NCBI GenBank assembly: GCA_019058135.1
Contig: JAHLWE010000532.1
Coordinates: 1-13,212, forward strand
DNA length: 13,212 nucleotides
Reading direction: 5' to 3'
Origin: Promethearchaeota archaeon
GTDB taxonomy: Archaea > Asgardarchaeota > Lokiarchaeia > Sigyniarchaeales > SOKP01
Made by a program: the position numbers and the translations under genes
In this document: positions 1 through 6,988 of the stretch, one piece after another
How the letters are laid out: each line of letters begins with the position of its first letter
Numbering within the stretch: position 1 is the stretch's first letter
The notes under the pieces: model-generated
Database searches by the model: none
The model's input: the letters and a program-made list of their open reading frames with translations, nothing else
What the model was told of the DNA's origin: nothing

Positions 1-316
1 ATTTACTTTCATACATAAATATTACCACTTTTCTCTTATAAACTTTAAGATAGACTTCCATTGGAAATAAAATAAGAAAAATAATTTATCAAATCTAAAA
101 ATTGGAATCAAATGTAAATAGAAGGAAGTTCAGTTCAATAGGATTTAGAGTTTAACTTCCTTTGAAACTGCTATATATTAAAAATTTTAAATTAAATGAT
201 TAAATTTTAACTATACTAATTAAATACAAAAATCAAAACAATCTTATAATCAAATTGTTTATTAAAATACTAATAAATTAATTTTATCAAATCAATAATT
301 AAATTTTGATATACTT
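1..316. other. Non-coding region upstream of the PEP synthase gene
   Basis: No credible reading frame is visible on either strand; all frames are broken often by stops in very AT-rich sequence. It holds an inverted repeat (122-162) and a TATA-like run, CTATATATTA, at 171-180. If that box is used, the PEP synthase mRNA would have a leader of roughly 110 bases. A nearer and weaker AT-rich box around 276-287 would give an almost leaderless transcript. No Shine-Dalgarno motif precedes the ATG at 317. The end of whatever gene lies to the left is not in the window. Confidence 0.6.
122..162. repeat. 9-bp inverted repeat (possible hairpin)
   Basis: AAGGAAGTT at 122-130 is perfectly complementary to AACTTCCTT at 154-162, with a 23-base spacer. 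A G.T pair at 121/163 could extend it. Such a GC-containing repeat stands out in this AT-rich stretch. It lies just before the TATA-like box at 171-180, so it could be a regulator-binding site for the PEP synthase gene, or the tail of an upstream transcript. No T-run follows it, so it does not look like a bacterial-type terminator. Confidence 0.45.
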
Positions 317-3226
317 ATGTCGTCTTTAGGCAATTATCGATTTATTAAGTTTTTTGAGGATGTAAGGACCTCTGATATTGACCTCGTAGGAGGTAAGAAC
401 GCAAGTTTAGGTGAATTATTAAGTTTTGGTATACCTGTTCCATTAGGATTTGCAGTAAGTGCTAGTGCATTTGATTATATTCTTGAAAATAATTATTACA
501 CTATAAAAAATGAAGAAATTACACTAAAAGAATATATTCAAAGACAAATTGGTTCAATAAAAAAAGAACTACAAAGTGAGGATATTTCGGCAATACAGAG
601 AGTAGATCAGATCTGTGCTAGCATTAGAACTGCAATTGAACAATCCCAAATACCTGATAGTATGCAAGATGAAATTTTAGATGCTTATCATAAATTACTA
701 GAAAAAATTGGAGAAGAAACGTCATTCGCAATCCGTTCCAGTGCAACTGCAGAAGATTTACCAGAATCTAGTTTTGCAGGGCAACAAGATACTCATTTAA
801 ATATTAGTGGCGAAGAAAACATTTTAAGATATATTTTAAAAGATATGGCTTCAATATTTACGACACGTGCTACTGCATATCGAGAGAGGTCTGGATATGA
901 TCATTTTGATGTCAAATTAAGTGTTGGAGTTCAAGAGATGGCTGGTGGCTTAGGTGGAGTAAGATCATCAGGAGTAATGTTTACAGAAGATCCGGATTCA
1001 GGAAATGAAAATGTTATTGTTATAAGGGGAGTATGGGGCTTAGGAGAATTGATCGTTCAAGGAGCGGAAGAAGGAGATGAAAATATTATTTTTAAACATA
1101 ATCCTAAGGGCCTCACAATAATTGCCAGTGATCTTGTTACTAAAAAGAATCAATTAGTGTTCGATACAGAAATCGGCGGAACAAAAACAATTCCCGTTCC
1201 TGTTGAATTACAAAATAATTTCTGCTTGACTGTAGAACAAGCAAATGAACTTGCCAAATATGGTATGAAAATTCGAGAACATTATGGAAAGCGTATGGAT
1301 ATAGAATGGGCTATAGGAAATAATGATAAGATTTATATTGTCCAAGCACGTCCAGAAACAGTTCATTCGATAAAGGGGGATAAAGAAGAAATCTTTTATT
1401 TGATTGATAATCCTCAAGATTTAAAAGAAAAAAACAAATTGATAAGTTCGAATGGTAGTGCTATTGGTCGTAAAATTGCAGTTGGTAGATTAAAAATAAT
1501 TGAAGATATTAATTACGCTCATCTTTTGGAGGAGGGTGATATATTAGTTACCTTAGAAACCAATCCTGATTGGACTTCTTATATGCAAAACCTAAATGGT
1601 GTGATAACTGAAAGGGGTGGGCCAACCTGTCATGCTGCCATTGTTTCACGTGAATTAGATATAGCTTCAATTGTAGGTGCTGATAATATTGTCCAAATTC
1701 TTAAGGAATATGCAAGAAAAGGGAATATATCTATTACTCTTGATTGTTCTGAAGGAGAAGCAAGGATTTGGGGCGGAGAAATTGAGTTTGATTATGATAC
1801 AGTAGAGTTTAATAACTTACCGAGAACTAAAACTAAAATTTTAGTAAATCTTGGGATTCCAAAAGGAGCTTTATCATCTGGGAAATATCCCGATGGAACA
1901 GGTCTTGCAAGATTGGAATTTATTATCAATGATTTGATTCAAATTCACCCTAATGCATTATTACATTTTGATGATTTAATCATTTATATGCATGAATTAT
2001 TGGAAAAAAAAGAACAAATTGAATCATTAAAAAAGAGCGATTTAATAAAAAAAGATCCATTCCTACAAAAAATCGAGAATTTAAAAAATACCTTAGAAAA
2101 AATTGCAGAACTTACAGCTGGATATGATAATAAAGAGGAATATTATGTTCAAAAGTTAGCTGAGGGTATTGCAACAATAGCTGCTGGAGTTTGGAAAACT
2201 TTACCCGATGGTTCTATTGCCGAAGCTGTAGTAAGGCTTTCCGATTTTAAAACAAATGAATATAAAAATCTTATTGGTGGCTGGTTATACGAACATGATG
2301 AAAATAATCCAATGCTAGGATTTAGAGGTGGTTCAAGATATGTTTCTGAAGATTTCGAGGAAGCATTTCGGTTGGAATTACGTGCTATAAAAAGAGCTCG
2401 ATCATGGGGTTTAACAAATATTATTCCTATGGTGCCATTTTGTAGAACTCCAGATGAAGCAGAAGCAATTATTAAATTAATGCAAGTAGAAGGACTTGTA
2501 AGAGGCCAAGATGGATTAAAAGTTTATGTGATGGCAGAAATTCCATCAAATATATTTCTAGCTGACATTTTTTGTAATTATTTTGATGGATTTTCAATTG
2601 GTTCAAATGATTTAACACAGCTTATCTATGGTTGTGGTAGAGATAATCAAAAATTAATACCTCTCGCGGAAAAATATAATTATAACGCCAATAGTGAAGC
2701 AATTAAGCGAGCTATTGAACATTTAATTAAAGTAGCTCATGAACGTTTTAAGAAAGTTGGAATCTGCGGACAAGCTCCCAGTGATTATCCGGAATTTTTA
2801 AAATTTTTAATACAACAAAATATAGATAGTATATCTCTGAATCCTGACACTTACGCTAGAGGTAGAATCTTCACCTGGAGAACCGAAGTAATCGAAGATT
2901 CGTTAAAGGAGGGAGAAAAAGTTCTTGCGTATAATTTACTTATCCATTGTGATAAAATGATTGAAGATTTGCGGATTCCTCGAGGTAAGTTAAGAAATTA
3001 TATACGAAAGAAAAGGAAGAAGATTGATTCAACCATAATAGAGAAGGATAAGCAGATAAATCATTTGTTTGGGGAATTATCTGAATTAGGCGTTAATTTC
3101 GTGAATAAAATTAAAAATAAAAATTATGATGATTTTACTGAACTTAGAGATAACTATAAACAAAAAATAGTTGATTATTCTAAAGAAATCCCCAAAATAT
3201 TGAAAAAAATAAATCAAATTATTTAA
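317..3226 (+). CDS. ppsA: Phosphoenolpyruvate synthase with C-terminal extension
   Basis: Predicted to make phosphoenolpyruvate from pyruvate and ATP (releasing AMP and phosphate), the entry to gluconeogenesis, in the cytoplasm. The three family domains are in order. The N-terminal ATP-binding domain (about 15-350) has 'VGGKNASLGE' and 'AIRSSATAEDLPESSFAGQ' and ends with 'YIVQARPET'. The swivelling phosphohistidine domain has 'GGPTCHAAIVSREL', with His439 as the phosphorylated residue. The C-terminal PEP/pyruvate barrel (about 525-850) shows Arg532, Arg670, Glu741, 'GSNDLTQL' and the acid/base Cys817 in 'GICGQAPSD'. At 969 residues it is much longer than E. coli PpsA (792). About 115 lysine-rich, probably helical residues follow the conserved 'SLNPDTY', where the family usually stops within a few residues. 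The ATG at 317 places the conserved N-terminus correctly, and no ribosome site is visible. The family assignment is firm; the direction of the reaction in the cell and the role of the tail are inferred or unknown. Confidence 0.95.
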   Translation: MSSLGNYRFIKFFEDVRTSDIDLVGGKNASLGELLSFGIPVPLGFAVSASAFDYILENNYYTIKNEEITLKEYIQRQIGSIKKELQSEDISAIQRVDQICASIRTAIEQSQIPDSMQDEILDAYHKLLEKIGEETSFAIRSSATAEDLPESSFAGQQDTHLNISGEENILRYILKDMASIFTTRATAYRERSGYDHFDVKLSVGVQEMAGGLGGVRSSGVMFTEDPDSGNENVIVIRGVWGLGELIVQGAEEGDENIIFKHNPKGLTIIASDLVTKKNQLVFDTEIGGTKTIPVPVELQNNFCLTVEQANELAKYGMKIREHYGKRMDIEWAIGNNDKIYIVQARPETVHSIKGDKEEIFYLIDNPQDLKEKNKLISSNGSAIGRKIAVGRLKIIEDINYAHLLEEGDILVTLETNPDWTSYMQNLNGVITERGGPTCHAAIVSRELDIASIVGADNIVQILKEYARKGNISITLDCSEGEARIWGGEIEFDYDTVEFNNLPRTKTKILVNLGIPKGALSSGKYPDGTGLARLEFIINDLIQIHPNALLHFDDLIIYMHELLEKKEQIESLKKSDLIKKDPFLQKIENLKNTLEKIAELTAGYDNKEEYYVQKLAEGIATIAAGVWKTLPDGSIAEAVVRLSDFKTNEYKNLIGGWLYEHDENNPMLGFRGGSRYVSEDFEEAFRLELRAIKRARSWGLTNIIPMVPFCRTPDEAEAIIKLMQVEGLVRGQDGLKVYVMAEIPSNIFLADIFCNYFDGFSIGSNDLTQLIYGCGRDNQKLIPLAEKYNYNANSEAIKRAIEHLIKVAHERFKKVGICGQAPSDYPEFLKFLIQQNIDSISLNPDTYARGRIFTWRTEVIEDSLKEGEKVLAYNLLIHCDKMIEDLRIPRGKLRNYIRKKRKKIDSTIIEKDKQINHLFGELSELGVNFVNKIKNKNYDDFTELRDNYKQKIVDYSKEIPKILKKINQII

Positions 3227-3234
3227 GCTATCAA

Positions 3235-3242
3235 TTTTTTTT
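3235..3242 (+). terminator. Oligo-T terminator after PEP synthase
   Basis: Eight consecutive T begin 8 bases after the PEP synthase stop codon, with no preceding hairpin. Archaeal RNA polymerase terminates at T-runs of this kind. It would separate the PEP synthase transcript from the downstream UPF0147 gene, which has its own TATA-like box. Confidence 0.55.
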
Positions 3243-3310
3243 AATAGTTTATATTCTTTAAATTGTAGTAAGTAGATAAATAAATCAAAAAAGTTAAATT
3301 TCAAAATTTA

Positions 3311-3320
3311 TTTTATATAT
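3311..3320 (+). promoter_or_regulatory. TATA-like box for the UPF0147 gene
   Basis: TTTTATATAT lies 48-57 bases before the chosen start at 3368. Archaeal transcription starts about 25 bases after the box centre, so the mRNA would begin near 3340. This leaves a leader of about 27 bases that includes the ribosome site at 3355-3360. The alternative ATG at 3329 would then lie upstream of the transcript start. The spacing rule is general knowledge and the site itself is a pattern match. Confidence 0.45.
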
Positions 3321-3354
3321 TGTCATAGATGAATGCTCTTTTTGATATCAACAT

Positions 3355-3360
3355 AGGTGA
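3355..3360 (+). promoter_or_regulatory. Ribosome binding site deciding the UPF0147 start
   Basis: AGGTGA matches the archaeal anti-Shine-Dalgarno complement (GGAGGTGATC) and ends 7 bases before the ATG at 3368. No such motif precedes the in-frame ATG at 3329. This favours a 94-residue product over a 107-residue one. Confidence 0.6.
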
Positions 3361-3367
3361 ATTATAT

Positions 3368-3652
3368 ATGAGCGATGTATGGAGTAAATTTAAAAAAGAG
3401 ATAAGAGAAGCTTTTGCAGACGTTGCAACATTAATCGAAATGCTTCTTCAAGATCGTACAGTCCCACGTAATATAAAGAGAAAAGCTCAAAAAGCTCTTG
3501 ATGATTTAAAAGTTGGTGATGATTCCCCTGCTGTATTAGCTAGTAATGCGCTATCACTAATCGGTGATTTAAGCACTGACCCAAATTGTCCATTCCACGC
3601 TCGCACAATAATCTATCGCTTAATAAGTCTTCTGGAAACAATTAAAGATTGA
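3368..3652 (+). CDS. UPF0147 family protein
   Basis: A 94-residue member of the archaeal UPF0147 family, whose biochemical role is not established. The diagnostic blocks are 'DRTVPRNIKRKA' (29-40) and 'DPNCPFHARTIIY' (71-83) in an all-helical protein. Family members are about 90 residues long, which fits the start at 3368. An upstream in-frame ATG at 3329 would add 13 residues without family similarity, and the TATA-like box and ribosome site both argue against it. No signal peptide or membrane segment is seen, so it should be cytoplasmic. It follows PEP synthase on the same strand but appears to be a separate transcript, with a T-run before it and its own promoter. Nothing in the context reveals its function. 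Confidence 0.88.
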   Translation: MSDVWSKFKKEIREAFADVATLIEMLLQDRTVPRNIKRKAQKALDDLKVGDDSPAVLASNALSLIGDLSTDPNCPFHARTIIYRLISLLETIKD

Positions 3653-3692
3653 TTATTATATTAAATTCATGAATTATTAGAATTAACTTCTA

Positions 3693-3699
3693 TTTTTTT
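3693..3699 (+). terminator. Oligo-T run after the UPF0147 gene
   Basis: Seven T about 40 bases after the UPF0147 stop codon, just before the 3' end of the oppositely oriented tRNA gene. It is plausible as an intrinsic archaeal terminator. Confidence 0.4.
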
Positions 3700-3716
3700 A
3701 TAAATATCTTTATTAA

Positions 3717-3826
3717 TGGGAAGGGTGAGATTTGAACTCACGATCGCTCGGTTCCTTTGGCAAGTTTAAGCACATTATTCTTATTTACTTTGAACCGAGA
3801 ATCATACCAAGCTAGACTACCCTCCC
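3717..3826 (-). tRNA. tRNA-Pro-like gene (best anticodon CGG) with 36-base insert
   Basis: Read on the minus strand, the acceptor stem GGGAGGG (3826-3820) pairs with CCTTCCC (3724-3718) and has discriminator A at 3717. U8, A14 and G18-G19 are in place. The D-arm sequence 'GTCTAG...GGTATGAT' is typical of proline tRNAs. The T-arm is GTGAG-TTCAAAT-CTCAC, with a five-base variable region, and the anticodon stem CTCGG/CCGAG is perfect. The anticodon loop is 43 bases, so 36 must be removed. The split that gives a proline anticodon without A34 joins TTC to GGAA (loop TT-CGG-AA). Other splits read CAA or CAG (leucine), but the short variable arm excludes a class II tRNA-Leu. Oddities are A37 where proline tRNAs normally have G37, and a T-T mismatch at 13/22. 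CCA is not encoded. The proline body is fairly certain and the exact anticodon is not. Confidence 0.75.
3756..3791 (-). other. Putative tRNA intron (36 bases, boundaries inferred)
   Basis: These are the bases left over when the anticodon loop is read as TT-CGG-AA, placing the intron between positions 34 and 35. Boundaries could slide by one to three bases. Inside it, TAAG and CTTA can form a short hairpin enclosed by AAGT/ACTT. I aligned the flanks in several registers and found no canonical 3-4-3 bulge-helix-bulge. Instead the anticodon stem simply extends to 8 bp (CTCGGTTC with GAACCGAG). Confidence 0.5.
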
Positions 3827-3827
3827 A

Positions 3828-4829
3828 TTATTGTATTGCCTTCTCTCCAATTATTCTAAAGTAGTCAATAAAGCTACCTCGCTTTATTGAAAAAGATGAC
3901 AAGGGAAGATTTAATTCAATTAACTGGTTATAGGTTTGTCTGAATTGTGAAAAGTCTTTTAAAAATAATTTAATTTGATTTCTTCCAGCATGTAATACAA
4001 ATTCCACGTTTTTTAACGCTTTAATTTGATTAAAATTAAGATATTTGAATCTACATAAAACCACCCTACCGCCTGATGAAAGTGCTTGAATCATATCATC
4101 AGCACTTCCAAAACTTATTAATTTTCCTTTGATTAAAACGACAATTAAATCACAGTAATCAGAGATTTCAAGATTATGACTGACAATTACAATAGTTGCG
4201 TTATATTTTCTATTAATTTTTAATAAGAAATTTAAAACTGCCAGTCGAAGATGAGGATCAAAACTCGTGGTCGGTTCGTCTAAAATTAAGATTTCTGGGG
4301 TATTAATTAATCCAACAGCGATACTAACTCTCTTTTTCTCTCCACCAGATAACCATTTTACTGGTTTATGCATTAATTCTTCATTAAACCCCAAAATTTC
4401 TAAAATTTCTTTTGCATTCTCTCTAATTGTTTTTTTATCTAATTGATAATTCTTTCCAAAAAAGATGCAATTATCTATGGCATTAAATTCAAAATATAAT
4501 GAAAGATATTATAGTTGTGGAACGTATCCAATCTTATTTATCAATTCTTCTTTATTTTTTAGAACATTTATACCAGTAATTATTACATTTCCTTTATGTA
4601 AGATTTTTCTATCTAATTGACCTGTCATGGCTCTTAAAATAGTGGATTTACCAGCACCATTACCTCCGATAATTCCAAGAATATCTCCTTTTTTAACCCT
4701 AAATGAAATATCTTCAAGAATATTTTTTCCTTTTTCATAACTTGCATATGCCTTATCTAAAATTAGGCTAAAGTCTGAATATTTATCTTTTAAATTATCA
4801 ATTTTGCCAGAAGCTTTAATCTCGGACAT
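3828..4829 (-). pseudogene. ABC transporter ATPase interrupted by an in-frame TAA
   Basis: Read through, this is a complete 333-residue ATP-binding subunit of a drug/lipid-export type (ABC-2) transporter. It has Walker A 'GGNGAGKST' (55-63), a Q-loop at Gln105, the signature 'LSGGE' (160-164), Walker B 'ILILDEP' (about 180-186) and the H-loop His218 in 'VSHN'. Codon 107 is TAA (4511-4509, minus), immediately after 'YVPQL'. The same frame continues without other stops as 'YLSLYFEFNAIDNCIFFG', so one base change (for example GAA to TAA) explains the break. Other genes here use TAA as a normal stop, so recoding is unlikely. The N-terminal piece alone lacks the signature and Walker B, and the C-terminal piece lacks Walker A. 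The gene ends one base before the tRNA. The divergent permease gene is also broken, so I call this a real pseudogene rather than a sequencing error. Confidence 0.85.
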
Positions 4830-4924
4830 ATTTACTTGAAATATTTTAAGAAATATTGAATACTTATTATATTTAAAATTTTTAAAATATTTATTTATAT
4901 TCCTATTGTTTTATTTTATTTTAT

Positions 4925-4930
4925 AGGAGA
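4925..4930 (+). promoter_or_regulatory. Shine-Dalgarno-like motif before the permease remnant
   Basis: AGGAGA ends 16 bases before the ATG at 4947, somewhat farther than usual. It lies in the 117-base AT-rich gap (4830-4946) shared by the divergent ATPase and permease genes, which also holds TATA-like runs for both directions. It suggests the permease was once an expressed gene. Confidence 0.35.
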
Positions 4931-4946
4931 ACAATAGAAATAGATT

Positions 4947-5234
4947 ATGAGTATCGATATTAGATCTTTAAAAGAGCGTAGGCGAAGGATATTTTCTCTA
5001 ATTTGGAAGGAATTAGATACATTGGTTAAAGATAAGGTTTCAATGTTTATTTTATTTATAATTCCTATTTGTGTCATAACTTTAATTGGTATAGGTGAAT
5101 TTTCTCTAATGGGTGGCCTAGTAGAACTTTATATTATCGACTATGATGATTCTGATAAATCCCAAGAATTTATTGATACATTTAAATATAATACAACTAT
5201 GGAAGTTTCAGTGAAAGTAAAGGAAGGGTTATAG
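4947..5234 (+). pseudogene. Truncated ABC-2 type permease (N-terminal remnant)
   Basis: 95 residues resembling the start of an ABC-2 export permease. A basic cytoplasmic N-terminus (residues 1-30, rich in Arg/Lys) is followed by one strongly hydrophobic segment (about 33-52, 'MFILFIIPICVITLIGIG'). The beginning of an extracellular domain follows ('LYIIDYDDSDKSQEFIDTF'). Complete permeases of this type have about six membrane helices and several hundred residues; here everything after the first helix and a short loop is missing. Divergence from the ATPase pseudogene makes it the likely former partner subunit. From about 5192 another frame carries an unrelated C-terminal fragment, so an internal deletion probably joined two genes. 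A functional transporter cannot be made from this piece. Confidence 0.7.
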
Positions 5235-6027
5235 CTATAGGAGATAAAGATATGTTTGGAATTTCTGGTCTTAAGAGCTATGATAACAGTAAATTCGCAT
5301 CGAATATTGGCAAATGGGCATTTAATAAATATTATAACTTTAATCTATCCGTAGTAAATAATACAGTTAAAACCGGGGATAAAATATATTTAACCGCAAG
5401 TTTATTGAATTATAATGAGACAAAAGAGTATTTAGATGATAATTTATTCTTCATTTCAAGGTTTGTATATAAAGACGGGACAATGATAAATGTCTCATTA
5501 ATGGGATTCGAAATACCGATACCTCCGATGTTTGAAACACAGCCAGGATACTTCATGGTCTATTTTGATACTTCTTGGTATGGCAAAACAGGTGATTATT
5601 ATTTTGTTTTACTTTTAGATCATCCAGAATTAGCTGCGGAAACATTAACATTCAAATTTAATGTTATATATCAAGATCTCGAGCCACCATATGAAGAATA
5701 TGAATATCCCAATCCTAGATATCCTCATATTTTTGATGTAATTGCCATCTGTATGATTATTGGGATGACAGGGTTGCTTTGGGTTTATAATTTTTCAAAA
5801 TTAAAGAGACGCCTTTCAATAACCCTTTAGAAGGTAAATTATTAAATCAAGCAAGAACCTATATAAATCAGGCAAATACTTTATTTAAACAGATGCAATT
5901 AGGTATTGGAATGCCAGATATAAAGGAAATCGATAAAATTAGGTTGTTGCTAAGTAATAGGAAGCGAATTGAATTATTGTTAGATGATTTAAAAAAATTT
6001 GGAGAAGATATAGGCGAACATTATTAA
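5192..6027 (+). pseudogene. C-terminal remnant of a membrane-anchored protein, frameshifted
   Basis: This frame is open from 5192 with no proper start. It begins 'SKGRVIAIGDKDMFGISG', followed by 'DNSKFASNIGKWAF'. That pattern resembles the end of GATase-like/DUF4350 or GldG-type domains ('G.VvaiGD...n....DN..fa.Ni..Wl'). A probable extracellular beta-rich domain follows (about 5320-5680), then a proline/tyrosine-rich linker and one membrane helix (about 5726-5791). The frame stops at TAG 5828-5830. Shifting by one base near 5800-5810 continues as 'ETPFNNPLEGKLLNQARTY' and a helical cytoplasmic tail ending in 'GEDIGEHY' before TAA at 6025-6027. An ATG at 5252 could in principle start a 192-residue protein, but it would begin inside the conserved block. 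I read it as the 3' part of a second gene fused to the permease remnant by deletion. The family match is tentative. Confidence 0.65.
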
Positions 6028-6072
6028 AAATATCATCAAAATAAAGAAAAATAGAATAAAATTTAAGGAATA

Positions 6073-6279
6073 TTGAATTTGAGAAAAAGACCGAGAAAAG
6101 AAATAATTTTTGACCGTATATTCTATGCAATATGTTTATTTGTTATATTCTTTAGTATAGCAATTCTTGCTTATTTATATTTTTATCTTCAAGAATTTTA
6201 CGGATTTCCCTTGTTTCTTTATTCCCTCTTAATTATAATGGGCATTATTGGTGTAAAGTTATACAATCGACATCAATAA
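6073..6279 (+). CDS. Small two-helix membrane protein, unknown function
   Basis: About 68 residues: a basic N-terminus ('RKRPRKE'), then two hydrophobic segments (about 17-39 and 45-62) joined by a short loop containing 'QEFYGFP', and a short basic C-terminus. This predicts both ends in the cytoplasm. The start is TTG, either at 6073 (67 residues follow) or at 6079. AAGGA at 6065-6069 lies just upstream. It follows the frameshifted remnant by 45 bases on the same strand and could be the last member of the decayed unit or an independent gene. I do not recognise a family. The clean two-helix pattern supports a real gene, but its small size and non-ATG start keep this uncertain. Confidence 0.5.
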   Translation: MNLRKRPRKEIIFDRIFYAICLFVIFFSIAILAYLYFYLQEFYGFPLFLYSLLIIMGIIGVKLYNRHQ

Positions 6280-6376
6280 ATCTATTTTACATAATTTTAA
6301 TTAATATACATTATTCTTATTCTTATAATTAAATATCATAATTTAAAACATATTTAAACATAGAAGGTTTTATAAA

Positions 6377-6970
6377 ATGCCGGATCTAAATATAGAAATA
6401 ATAATTTTTGAAAAACCTGGACCAGTTAACACTCAGAAAGCTCTTGAAATTGCGAAGAAAAATGCTGATTTATTAAATATCAAGGATATAGTTTTTGCAA
6501 GTACTACCGGAACAACTGCGGAAAAGATTCTTGATATTTTTAATCCAACTCAATATAATTTAGTTTTAATAACCCATACTTATCATTTTGTAGTTAGAGG
6601 TGGAAAATCAGTTCCTCAAGAATTTGATGAATTAAAAATGGAAGAATTAAGAAAAAAGGGTTTAAAGATTTTTTCAGGAACTCATGCTATGGCTGGAATA
6701 GAACGAAATATTAGAATGAAAATGAATCAATGGTGTTTTGTCGAAATGATGGCATATTTTCTACGTGAAAACTTTAGTCAAGGTACAAAGGTTTGTATAG
6801 AGATTGCCTCAATGGCGGTGGACGCTGGGTTAATAAGAGATCTAGATAAGGATATTATCTGTATTGGAGGTACAGGGCGTGGTGCAGATACAGTATGTTT
6901 AATTAGACCTGCTCCCACAAGCATGTTTGATAAATTACGAGTAAAAGCGATATTGGCAAAACCACAATAA
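6377..6970 (+). CDS. Stand-alone pyruvate kinase C-terminal-domain protein (COG1751-like)
   Basis: 197 residues, the whole length matching the small archaeal/bacterial proteins that consist only of the pyruvate kinase alpha/beta (C-terminal) domain. Visible blocks are 'GPVNTQKALEIA' (15-26), 'ASTTGTTAEKI' (41-51), 'FSGTHAMAGIER' (99-110), 'EIASMAVDAGLI' (142-153) and 'GGTGRGADT' (164-172). In true pyruvate kinases this domain is allosteric; the catalytic barrel is absent here, so this protein should not transfer phosphate to ADP as a pyruvate kinase. The role of the stand-alone family is not established; nucleotide or effector binding is a guess. The ATG at 6377 is preceded by a weak GAAGG at 6363-6367. 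It converges with the longin-like gene, with only 18 bases between them. The region also carries PEP synthase, but a functional link is speculative. Confidence 0.82.
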   Translation: MPDLNIEIIIFEKPGPVNTQKALEIAKKNADLLNIKDIVFASTTGTTAEKILDIFNPTQYNLVLITHTYHFVVRGGKSVPQEFDELKMEELRKKGLKIFSGTHAMAGIERNIRMKMNQWCFVEMMAYFLRENFSQGTKVCIEIASMAVDAGLIRDLDKDIICIGGTGRGADTVCLIRPAPTSMFDKLRVKAILAKPQ

Positions 6971-6988
6971 TTTACTTAAATTTTTCTG

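Noticed and set aside
1208..1417. Antisense open frame within the PEP synthase gene
   Set aside because: It lies wholly inside strongly conserved coding sequence on the other strand and has no family character; a by-product of AT-rich coding DNA.
3086..3304. Antisense hydrophobic open frame over the end of PEP synthase
   Set aside because: Its apparent membrane character comes from the complement of lysine/asparagine-rich codons in the PEP synthase tail; no start signal is seen.
3717..3826. Reading the tRNA as tRNA-Leu (anticodon CAA) with an intron at the common 37/38 position
   Set aside because: Leucine tRNAs are class II with a long variable arm; here the variable region is five bases and the D-arm and acceptor sequence are proline-like. 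The 37/38 register also gives no bulge-helix-bulge pairing.
4392..4511. Two separate functional ABC proteins, or programmed stop-codon read-through
   Set aside because: Each half lacks motifs essential for ATP hydrolysis, the second half would need a TTG start with no ribosome site inside a conserved helix, and TAA is the normal stop elsewhere in the window.
5252..5830. An intact 192-residue surface protein starting at ATG 5252
   Set aside because: The conserved block begins 14 or more residues before this ATG in the same open frame, there is no signal peptide, and the natural C-terminal tail is in another frame.
5939..6130. Minus-strand open frame with hydrophobic residues
   Set aside because: It is opposite the helical tail of the frameshifted remnant, whose amino acid pattern is more protein-like; Phe/Leu richness is expected from the complement of lysine-rich sequence.
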